Assembly (NCBI GenBank): GCA_905372235.1
Contig: CAJPOF010000076.1
Coordinates: forward strand, 1 to 5,199
Direction: 5' to 3'
Length of the DNA stretch: 5,199 nt
DNA from: an uncultured Treponema sp.
GTDB lineage: Bacteria; Spirochaetota; Spirochaetia; Treponematales; Treponemataceae
The notes under the pieces were generated by a model. That model saw nothing but the letters and a program-made list of their open reading frames with translations, was not told where the DNA came from and did no database searches. Positions 1-5,199 of this stretch are shown here, piece after piece (positions within the stretch are counted from its first letter, which is position 1; each line of letters begins with the position of its first letter). A program made the translations under genes and the position numbers.

Positions 1-75
1 TAATTATATAATCGTGATTTTGAAAAGCAATAAATTTGTGTTAGTTCTGAAATTATACGCAGGTTTATTTTTTTT

Positions 76-153
76 CGGGCGTTCCCGCCGCAGGCGGCGG
101 TCGGGCTATCCGCTGCAATCGCCTTCGGCAATTTCCGCTTCTATCCCTAACGC
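76..153. repeat. GC-rich structured intergenic element, probable dispersed repeat
   Basis: A GC-rich block sits in otherwise AT-rich intergenic DNA. Its ends match as an inverted pair, GCGTT at 79-83 and AACGC at 149-153. Inside is a strong hairpin, CCGCCG (85-90), loop CAGG, CGGCGG (95-100). A second, smaller hairpin is GCC-TTC-GGC (121-129). Short words recur: CGGGC at 76-80 and 102-106, CTATCC at 106-111 and 141-146, TCCGCT at 109-114 and 134-139. I recall elements of this form between genes in Treponema and Bacteroidetes genomes, but only one copy is visible here, so the repeat status is inferred. It does not look like an intrinsic terminator for the leftward gene: on the minus-strand transcript the hairpins are followed by an A-rich run, not a U-tract. 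No protein reading is supported. Confidence 0.55.
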
Positions 154-174
154 AGGTCTTCCACATATTTAATT

Positions 175-933
175 TTATGCAGATTCCGAAGGCGTTGTCT
201 TTGAATTTTCCGTGGGAGGAATCAAAACTTCCGTGTTGCCGAAAATTATTTTTTCTATCGAGTTTTTGCTTTCTGCGTCTATTCTAAGGCGCAATTCGGA
301 TTTTCCCGTCGGAATATACATCGATGCCTTGTCTTTCCGGTAAGTCGGAAGCAAAAACGTCAAAATCCACGGAACGGTCGAAAGCCCGGAATCGTCGATT
401 ATGAAAACGGGCATATAATTTCCGTTCGTGTCCCGTGCAAAAATCAGCTGCTCTTTATTTATTTTGCGGTACGGAATTTTTTTTGAAAAATCCAGCGAAT
501 TTTCAATCGACAAAAGAATTTCAAATATTTTCTTTCCGTTTGCATCGGAAAAATCGAACAGTTCTTTTTCGTCTTCGCCGACTTCCCGAATCGAAACAAA
601 CGAAACGGAAATTTTTTCAATCCTCTTTAAAAGGACTTTGTTGCGTCCTTTTTTTAAGTTTTCTGCAGAATTTACGGCAATGTTCGTTCCTGCCGTTCCT
701 ATGCGTTCAAGGATTTTTCCCGCAATCGGATCGTCGTCGATTAGAGCTTTTGCTCCTAAAAAGAGCGCATAAAAATTAAAGATAATCCACAACGACCCGA
801 ACACGGATAAACCGACCGCAACGCCCTTTTTCGGCTTTTTCCGGACGATTTTTACAATCAGCATGACAAGAAAAATCCAGAACAATATGCCTACGCCAGT
901 CGCAAGCATTCCGAATAAAATCGCATGAATCAT
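175..933 (-). CDS. Hypothetical two-helix membrane protein with C-terminal soluble domain
   Basis: I do not recognise this 252-residue protein as a named family. The start is well placed: the ATG at 933-931 is preceded, six bases upstream, by GGGAGG (minus strand, 940-945). Residues about 5-30 and 38-61 are two hydrophobic helices joined by the basic turn RKKPKK (31-36). By the positive-inside rule the turn is cytoplasmic, so both the N-terminus and the long C-terminal part would face the outside. Residues 85-104 are basic and helical in character. Residues about 105-238 alternate hydrophobic and polar residues like a beta-rich domain, with a hydrophobic patch near 187-196 (VPWILTFLLP). The tail is Ser/Thr/Pro-rich. 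There are no cysteines and no visible catalytic motif. The gene lies 49 bases downstream of the flavoprotein gene on the same strand, with no terminator visible between them, so co-transcription is likely. Whether it has a role in sulfur metabolism cannot be said from sequence. Confidence 0.85.
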   Translation of the reverse strand: MIHAILFGMLATGVGILFWIFLVMLIVKIVRKKPKKGVAVGLSVFGSLWIIFNFYALFLGAKALIDDDPIAGKILERIGTAGTNIAVNSAENLKKGRNKVLLKRIEKISVSFVSIREVGEDEKELFDFSDANGKKIFEILLSIENSLDFSKKIPYRKINKEQLIFARDTNGNYMPVFIIDDSGLSTVPWILTFLLPTYRKDKASMYIPTGKSELRLRIDAESKNSIEKIIFGNTEVLIPPTENSKTTPSESA

Positions 934-982
934 GAAAAACCTCCCAACTTCAATTGTGCGTGCGGTCCGTTTCTTCGATAAA

Positions 983-3466
983 TTAAATGAAAAGATTTAC
1001 GTTGGATTCTTCCGCATCACCCAAATACGAGCCTACGCCGCCGAGTTCCACGCCGTCGATGAGTTCTTCTTTTTTGATGCCCATCACGTCCATGCTCATC
1101 GTGCAGGCGACGATTTTTACGCCGTTCGCCATCGCTTTTTTTATGAGCGACTCAAGGCTGTCAACATTTTTGTCGTTCATGATTTTTTTCATCATCGCCG
1201 TTCCCATGCCGCCCATGTTCATTTTGGAAAGCGTGAGTTTTGACGCGCCTTTCGGAAGCATTGCGCCGAACATCGATTCCATCGCACTCTTTTTGACTTT
1301 CGGCGCACGTTTTTTCCGCAAAACGGTCAGTCCCCAGAACGTAAAGAACATCGTAACCGGTCGTCCCATCGAAGCCGCTCCGTTTGCGATGATAAAACTT
1401 GCAAGAACTTTGTCCAAATCGCCTGAAAATACGACGATTGTTTTTCCGTCCGGCGCACAAGCCGAAACGGCGGACTTTTGCTGAACGCCGACCAAAGCCG
1501 ACGAATCGGAAACGCCTTTTCGGATTACGGCACGGAACGAACCGTCGGAACTTGTAGAAACGAGCGTGTTTCCCGTCCGTCGGCACCATGCACCAATGTC
1601 TTTCAAAAATCCGGGATCGGAAGCAGTAACTTCAACAGTCTCGCCGTCCTGCATAGATTTTATGGTCTCAAAGACTTTCATGATGGGACCCGGACACTGA
1701 AGTCCGCAGCAGTCAAGTTTTATCGATACGGTCGAACAGCACTTTTCTTCAGGCGGACAGCAGGCGCAATTCCTCCCGGAAGAAGGCTCGCCGCCCTCTT
1801 CGGAAAATTGTTCGTAATGCGTCGAGCGGTAAAATCCCGTTCCGCCCGGATACACAAGGACATTCTTGAACCCGTTGTTCATCAAAATGCGGGCTCCGTT
1901 GTACGCACGTACTCCGATTGCGCAAAATACAATGAACGTTTTCGTTTTGTCGAGTTCGTCCAAACGTTTTCTAAGTTTTCCAAGTGGAATATTAAGCGCA
2001 TTCGGGACGGCAAACGCACAGGTTTCCATCTCTTCACGCACGTCAAGCAAAACCGCCTCTTTCATCTTGTCGGGTGCGTCCCAATCGGCAAAGCGGACAA
2101 GATTTTTTACTGTATTGTCTGCCGTAAAGCCTGCCATGTTCACGGGATCTTTTGCCGACGAATACGGCGGCGCATAGGCAAACTCAAGTTTCGTCAAATC
2201 CTTTACCGTTCCGCCGAAACGGATTGCCGCAGCAATTGTGTCGATTCTCTTGTCTACTCCGTCGCAGCCGACAATCTGCGCGCCGAAAATCTTTGAGCCG
2301 TCTTTTGCAAACAAAAGTTTTATCGTCATCGGAACAGCGCCGGGATAGTAGCCTGCGTGTGAGTTTTGCGTGATGATAATGCGCTCGTAGTCCGCGCCGT
2401 GCGTCAGCCCCCGTTTGACGAGAGTTTTTTCGTTTGCGCCCGTGCTTGCCGCCGAAAGCCTAAAGACTTTTGCGACCGCCGTTCCTTGCGTCCCTTCGTA
2501 TTCGGAGTCCAAGCCGGCAATGTTGTCCGCAGCAATGCGCCCCTGTTTGTTCGCAGGCCCGGCAAGCGGAATCATCGTCCTGTCCTTAAAAATAAAATCT
2601 TCGACTTCCACCGCATCGCCGACCGCATAAATCGAAGAATCTTCCGTTTTCATGTGCGAATCCGTGACGATTCCGCCGCGCGCATTCAGCGGAAGTCCGC
2701 ATTCCTTTGCCAGATTCGAGTTTGCCCGCACGCCGATCGAAAGAATGACCAGTTCCGCCGTGAGCGTTTTTCCGCTTTTAAGTTCGATGGAAACCTGATT
2801 TCCGTCGTCATGGAAAGACGAAACGCCGTCGCCGAGGTACAAATCCACGCCCTGCGAGCGGATGTGTTCGTGCAAGAGCTGAGCCATCTCAAAATCGAGA
2901 GGCGCCATGACTTGATCGAGCATTTCGACAATCGAAACGGAAAGCCCAGCATGACGAAGATTTTCCGCCATCTCAAGCCCGATAAATCCGCCGCCAATGA
3001 CCGCAGCCGTCTTTACGCCGCCGGAACACACAAGGGAGCGGATTTCGTCGGTGTCCGGTACCGTCCACAGCGTTTTGATGCGGGGTGAGTCGATTCCGGG
3101 AATGGGCGGACGAATCGGAGAAGAGCCGGTCGAAAGCACGAGCGTGTCGTACGATTCGTTGTACGTTTCTCCCGTCGAAAGATTTTTTACGCTCACCGTT
3201 TTGTCGGCGCGGTCAATCGCGCGCACTTCGTTTTGTACCCGCACATCGACATTGAATTTCGCTTTCATCATTTGAGGAGTCTGCAACAAAAGCGAATCGC
3301 GCGATTTAATCACATCTCCCACGTGATACGGAAGTCCGCAGTTTGCGTACGAAATATATTCGCCCCGCTCAAGCAGCACGATTTCCGCCTTTTCATCAAG
3401 CCGCCGTAAACGGGCAGCGCAACTTGCCCCTCCTGCAACGCCGCCGACAATCACCACCTTAGCCAT
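983..3466 (-). CDS. CoA-disulfide reductase-type flavoprotein fused to rhodanese, TusA-like and DsrE-like domains
   Basis: This 827-residue cytoplasmic protein has four modules. (1) Residues 1-450 are a pyridine nucleotide-disulfide oxidoreductase: FAD-binding GGVAGGASCAAR (8-19), single redox cysteine C43 in SYANCGLPYH, NAD(P)H-binding IGGGFIGLE (157-165), second FAD motif YAVGDAVE (280-287), and the dimerisation domain with YAPPYSSAKDP (431-441). The NCG context matches CoA-disulfide reductases and persulfide reductases, not the SCG of NADH oxidases. (2) Residues about 455-555 are a rhodanese with LLDVRE (473-478) and active loop CAIGVR (C515). (3) Residues about 580-650 are a TusA/SirA-like domain with CGLQCPGP (C591). 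(4) Residues about 673-827 are a DsrE-like domain with C788 in ACTMSMDVMGI. A cysteine-rich linker (C567, C569, C570, C576, C577) joins modules 2 and 3. Known relatives reduce CoA disulfide or persulfides with NAD(P)H; the fused domains imply sulfane-sulfur relay. The substrate cannot be fixed from sequence. The start is supported by GAGGAG (3472-3477, minus strand), five bases before the ATG. All key residues are intact. Confidence 0.95.
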   Translation of the reverse strand: MAKVVIVGGVAGGASCAARLRRLDEKAEIVLLERGEYISYANCGLPYHVGDVIKSRDSLLLQTPQMMKAKFNVDVRVQNEVRAIDRADKTVSVKNLSTGETYNESYDTLVLSTGSSPIRPPIPGIDSPRIKTLWTVPDTDEIRSLVCSGGVKTAAVIGGGFIGLEMAENLRHAGLSVSIVEMLDQVMAPLDFEMAQLLHEHIRSQGVDLYLGDGVSSFHDDGNQVSIELKSGKTLTAELVILSIGVRANSNLAKECGLPLNARGGIVTDSHMKTEDSSIYAVGDAVEVEDFIFKDRTMIPLAGPANKQGRIAADNIAGLDSEYEGTQGTAVAKVFRLSAASTGANEKTLVKRGLTHGADYERIIITQNSHAGYYPGAVPMTIKLLFAKDGSKIFGAQIVGCDGVDKRIDTIAAAIRFGGTVKDLTKLEFAYAPPYSSAKDPVNMAGFTADNTVKNLVRFADWDAPDKMKEAVLLDVREEMETCAFAVPNALNIPLGKLRKRLDELDKTKTFIVFCAIGVRAYNGARILMNNGFKNVLVYPGGTGFYRSTHYEQFSEEGGEPSSGRNCACCPPEEKCCSTVSIKLDCCGLQCPGPIMKVFETIKSMQDGETVEVTASDPGFLKDIGAWCRRTGNTLVSTSSDGSFRAVIRKGVSDSSALVGVQQKSAVSACAPDGKTIVVFSGDLDKVLASFIIANGAASMGRPVTMFFTFWGLTVLRKKRAPKVKKSAMESMFGAMLPKGASKLTLSKMNMGGMGTAMMKKIMNDKNVDSLESLIKKAMANGVKIVACTMSMDVMGIKKEELIDGVELGGVGSYLGDAEESNVNLFI

Positions 3467-3528
3467 ACATTCTCCTCTTTTAGTCTGAAACGCACGTTAG
3501 AATTTGCACAATGCGCCAGCGAATAAAA

Positions 3529-3568
3529 ATTATATAATAAAGATACAAGGATAGTCTTCCATTGGCAA
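3529..3568 (-). promoter_or_regulatory. Candidate promoter for the flavoprotein gene
   Basis: Reading the minus strand, TTGCCA (3568-3563) and TATCTT (3545-3540) are separated by 17 bases, a fair sigma-70-type pair. A perfect TATAAT follows closely (3534-3529), but its best -35 at suitable spacing is only AAGACT (3558-3553, 18-base spacer). Either would give a leader of roughly 65-80 bases before the ATG at 3466. This is a consensus match only; no start site is known. Confidence 0.4.
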
Positions 3569-3589
3569 TAACAGTAAATTATCTAAAAT
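3562..3589 (+). promoter_or_regulatory. Candidate promoter for the GH114-like gene
   Basis: TTGGCA (3562-3567) and TAAAAT (3584-3589) are separated by 16 bases, and each matches the sigma-70 consensus at five of six positions. Transcription would start near 3596, leaving a leader of about 108 bases before the preferred ATG at 3704. The -35 box overlaps the -35 candidate of the divergent gene in the near-palindrome TTGGCAA. Confidence 0.45.
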
Positions 3590-3690
3590 CCGATGCAATG
3601 AAAACTTTCAAACTAACAGCGCATTGCAGATTTCTTGAAGAGGCATTCAAAAGCCGATATCATGGAACGAAATAAATCACCAAAATCACT

Positions 3691-3696
3691 GAGGGA
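3691..3696 (+). promoter_or_regulatory. Ribosome binding site that decides the GH114-like start
   Basis: GAGGGA lies seven bases before the ATG at 3704. The upstream in-frame alternatives, TTG at 3635 and ATG at 3662, have no purine-rich site at proper spacing; the nearest, GAAGAGG at 3637-3643, is 18 bases from 3662. The site therefore favours 3704, which also puts the signal peptide exactly at the N-terminus. Confidence 0.65.
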
Positions 3697-3703
3697 ATTT
3701 TTT

Positions 3704-4684
3704 ATGTCATGCTTTATAAAATCCGCCGCCGGAAAAACAGTTAGATATTTTGCATTTATTTTTTTCGCATTGATTTTGCAACCAGCGATAGCGATGGATT
3801 ATAGGGAGGAAATGCGGAATCTTGTTCGGGAAATATCGGAGTATTCAAAAAATATAAAAAACGGGTTTATCATCATTCCTCAGAATGGGTTGGATGTTGC
3901 TTTTTCCAATGACGGCAAAAAAGTCGAAAAATCCTATATGGATTACATTGATGGGGTCGGGCAGGAATCGATTATTTTCGGATATCCCAAGGACAATCTT
4001 CTTACACCCAAAGCGATGAGCGAATATCTTGGCTGGTTGTGCAAGATTTTCAAAGAAAACGGAAAACAGGTTTTGGCGATAGATTATTGCTCGGATAAAA
4101 AATCAATGGATTTGTCCTATTCGATAAATATGCGGAACGGCTTCGTTTCTTTTGCCGCAAGAGACAGGCTTCTTAGAACGATTCCGGCCTATCCTGAAAG
4201 TCCGTACAATTCAAATGCGGAAAATATTATCAATCTCAGCAATGCAAAAAATTTTCTTTATCTTATTAATGGAGAGAAATTTTCTTCGAAAACGGACTTC
4301 ATAAACGCGGTCAAAAATACGGATTATGATCTTGTGATATCAGACCTTTTTCAGAATGAGGAACAGTTCGATTCTTTTGAAGTTGCGGAACTTAAAACCA
4401 AAAAAAACGGCGGAAAAAGGCTTGCAATCTGTTACATGAGTATCGGAGAGGCTGAGGATTATCGCTATTACTGGAATCCCAAATGGAAACGCAATAAACC
4501 GTCATGGTTAAGCAAAGAAAATCCGAGTTGGAATGGAAATTATAAAGTCAAATATTGGGACAAAGAATGGAAATCGATTCTGTTTGGGAATCCTGACGCA
4601 TATTTGGACAGAATCCTTTCGGCTGGATTTGACGGAGTTTATTTGGACATCATAGATGCGTTCGAATATTTTGAAGCAAAATAA
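3704..4684 (+). CDS. Secreted GH114/TM1410-family (MJ1477-type) putative glycoside hydrolase, circularly permuted barrel
   Basis: From the ATG at 3704 the protein has 326 residues; the frame is open back to a TTG at 3635 (349 residues). Residues 1-30 are a classical signal peptide: basic start, hydrophobic core about 14-26, AIA before the predicted cut at 30/31. There is no lipobox, so it should be released to the periplasm or outside. The mature part carries the TM1410/GH114 motifs: PQNG (59-62), DGVGQE with E88, IDYC (126-129), GFVSFAARD (146-154), NFLYLI (183-188), SIGEAEDYR (246-254), NYKVKYW (279-285) and YLDIID with D315. In GH114 an Asp and a Glu in these two strand-end motifs are the catalytic acids, so D315 and E88 are the likely pair; characterised GH114 enzymes cut alpha-1,4-polygalactosamine. 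The motif order is permuted relative to TM1410, so the early stop after FEYFEAK is not a truncation. The gene is divergent from the sulfur gene and more AT-rich. The actual substrate is unknown. Confidence 0.88.
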   Translation: MSCFIKSAAGKTVRYFAFIFFALILQPAIAMDYREEMRNLVREISEYSKNIKNGFIIIPQNGLDVAFSNDGKKVEKSYMDYIDGVGQESIIFGYPKDNLLTPKAMSEYLGWLCKIFKENGKQVLAIDYCSDKKSMDLSYSINMRNGFVSFAARDRLLRTIPAYPESPYNSNAENIINLSNAKNFLYLINGEKFSSKTDFINAVKNTDYDLVISDLFQNEEQFDSFEVAELKTKKNGGKRLAICYMSIGEAEDYRYYWNPKWKRNKPSWLSKENPSWNGNYKVKYWDKEWKSILFGNPDAYLDRILSAGFDGVYLDIIDAFEYFEAK

Positions 4685-4706
4685 ATATTTTTTGATAAAA
4701 GAAAAA

Positions 4707-4723
4707 TTGCGAAGCAACGCTTC
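4707..4723 (+). terminator. Possible hairpin downstream of the GH114-like gene
   Basis: GAAGC-AAC-GCTTC (4711-4723) forms a five-pair hairpin 26 bases after the stop codon. The nearest T-run (4737-4741) is 13 bases beyond the stem, too far for a textbook intrinsic terminator. An overlapping alternative hairpin is TTGC-GAA-GCAA (4707-4717). A terminator role is plausible from position only. Confidence 0.3.
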
Positions 4724-4886
4724 TAAACTCAATTAATTTTTGCCTTGCTCAAAGCCGGCTTCATTGCCTTATGTGCTTCATGGAAAAATTACGCCCCGTA
4801 TTCGGTTAATTTTTTTGCGGAAATCATTATCTAGTTTTTTCATGTTTTGAGGTCGTTAAATTTTTTACAAATCTTCGGGGTATGTA

Positions 4887-4915
4887 TTGACCTTTTTTTC
4901 TGCAAAGAATACAAT
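4887..4915 (+). promoter_or_regulatory. Strong sigma-70-type promoter for tRNA-Asn
   Basis: TTGACC (4887-4892) and TACAAT (4910-4915) are separated by exactly 17 bases, each matching the consensus at five of six positions. Transcription should begin near 4922, about 17 bases before the tRNA. The short leader contains GTTC-TTAAT-GAAC (4923-4935), a small inverted repeat. The promoter is immediately upstream of a single stable-RNA gene, which fits its strength. Confidence 0.82.
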
Positions 4916-4938
4916 AGCACTCGTTCTTAATGAACAAT

Positions 4939-5011
4939 GGTTGCTTAGCTCAGTTGGTAGAGCAATGGACTGTTAATCCATGTGTCGCAGGTTCAAAACC
5001 TGCAGCAGCCG
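4939..5011 (+). tRNA. tRNA-Asn, anticodon GUU
   Basis: A complete 73-base cloverleaf folds by hand. The acceptor stem is GGTTGCT (4939-4945) with AGCAGCC (5004-5010), including one G-U pair, and the discriminator is G5011. The D stem is GCTC (4948-4951) with GAGC (4960-4963). The anticodon stem is ATGGA (4965-4969) with TCCAT (4977-4981), and the loop CTGTTAA places GTT at 4972-4974, reading AAC and AAU. The variable loop is five bases (4982-4986). The T stem is GCAGG (4987-4991) with CCTGC (4999-5003), with loop TTCAAAA. The 3' CCA is not encoded, so it must be added after transcription. It has its own promoter and no neighbouring tRNA within the window. Confidence 0.97.
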
Positions 5012-5022
5012 ATAATATCTTG

Positions 5023-5059
5023 GCGGGATTTCAAAAGTTAGAATTCCCGCTGTTATATT
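5023..5059 (+). terminator. Probable terminator of the tRNA-Asn transcript
   Basis: GCGGGA (5023-5028) pairs with TCCCGC (5045-5050). After one T-T mismatch, TTC (5030-5032) pairs with GAA (5041-5043) around an eight-base loop. The 3' side continues as TGTTATATT, which is T-rich but not a clean T-tract. It starts 12 bases after the tRNA, which fits termination or 3'-end processing. AATAT (5014-5018) and ATATT (5055-5059) could extend the stem through an internal loop. Confidence 0.6.
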
Positions 5060-5199
5060 CACAAGTAATGAATTTTTCTACTTTGAGGTTCGTTTAAGTG
5101 GAAAATTCAGGCGTTTTTCTTCAAAATCATGCTTTTATTTAGAGAAACTTTATAATTTTACTTGTTTACTATCGATGAAATTACTGAAAAATATTTATC

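Noticed and set aside
428..779. Two overlapping plus-strand open frames of 114 codons each
   Set aside because: They are antisense to the membrane-protein gene, which has a much better ribosome binding site and believable membrane segments.
1478..2296. Long plus-strand open frame (272 codons) opposite the flavoprotein gene
   Set aside because: It is antisense to the rhodanese, linker and TusA-like coding region, has no family motif or ribosome binding site, and is rich in Arg, His and Phe, as expected for a shadow frame.
2366..3088. Plus-strand open frame of 240 codons
   Set aside because: It lies opposite conserved FAD- and NAD-binding motifs of the flavoprotein and has no recognisable protein signature.
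3635..3703. Upstream starts (TTG 3635, ATG 3662) for the hydrolase gene
   Set aside because: They would put 14 to 23 hydrophilic residues before the signal peptide and lack a well-spaced ribosome binding site, while ATG 3704 has one.
4661..4684. Truncation of the hydrolase by a premature stop
   Set aside because: The protein stops where a TM1410-type barrel would be only half complete, but the missing half is found at its N-terminus, so the gene reads as whole and permuted.
4508..4732. Minus-strand open frame of 74 codons
   Set aside because: It overlaps the conserved end of the hydrolase gene on the opposite strand and has no independent support.
5151..5199. Start of a new gene at the right edge (TATAAT at 5151-5156, ATG at 5175 reading MKLLKNIY)
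   Set aside because: There is no -35 box at suitable spacing, no ribosome binding site before the ATG, and only eight codons before the window ends.
4939..5199. tRNA-Asn as an integration site
   Set aside because: I see no integrase gene and no repeated copy of the tRNA 3' end in the window.
1..5199. CRISPR array or tandem repeats
   Set aside because: No regularly spaced direct repeats were seen on reading through the window.

Overview
The window looks like bacterial chromosome with a compact backbone, most plausibly an anaerobic, host-associated spirochaete of the Treponema type. This assignment is an inference. It rests on codon and base composition, on the GC-rich intergenic element at the left edge (a form I remember from Treponema and Bacteroidetes genomes), on a CoA-based rather than glutathione-based thiol enzyme, and on the style of the glycoside-hydrolase gene. 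No rRNA or other decisive taxonomic marker is present.

Layout, left to right. Positions 1-174 are intergenic and hold a structured GC-rich element (about 76-153) with two hairpins and matching ends. Positions 175-933 (minus strand) encode an unrecognised two-helix membrane protein with a C-terminal soluble domain. Positions 983-3466 (minus strand) encode an 827-residue four-module protein: a CoA-disulfide reductase-type flavoprotein, a rhodanese, a TusA-like domain and a DsrE-like domain. The two minus-strand genes are separated by only 49 bases and probably form one transcript, flavoprotein gene first. Positions 3467-3703 are a divergent promoter region with candidate back-to-back promoters that share one palindromic -35 sequence, plus short inverted repeats. 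Positions 3704-4684 (plus strand) encode a secreted TIM-barrel protein of the GH114/TM1410 (MJ1477) family. Positions 4685-4886 hold short hairpins and no convincing gene. A strong promoter (4887-4915) drives a single tRNA-Asn(GUU) gene (4939-5011), followed by a likely terminator hairpin. Positions 5060-5199 contain nothing I can support.

How the genes work together. The big flavoprotein appears to carry a full persulfide relay on one chain: NAD(P)H-driven reduction of CoA disulfide or a persulfide, then sulfane-sulfur transfer through the rhodanese, TusA and DsrE cysteines. The membrane protein downstream may be only a passenger in the operon. The secreted GH114-like protein is transcribed in the opposite direction, is clearly more AT-rich, and has no obvious functional tie to the sulfur gene.

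The most interesting observation is that the GH114-like protein reads as a circular permutation of the TM1410-type barrel. The part that is C-terminal in the TM1410 order comes first here, the part that is N-terminal there comes last, and the chain ends right after the YLDIIDAFEYFE motif. It could be mistaken for a truncated gene, but all the expected motifs are present.
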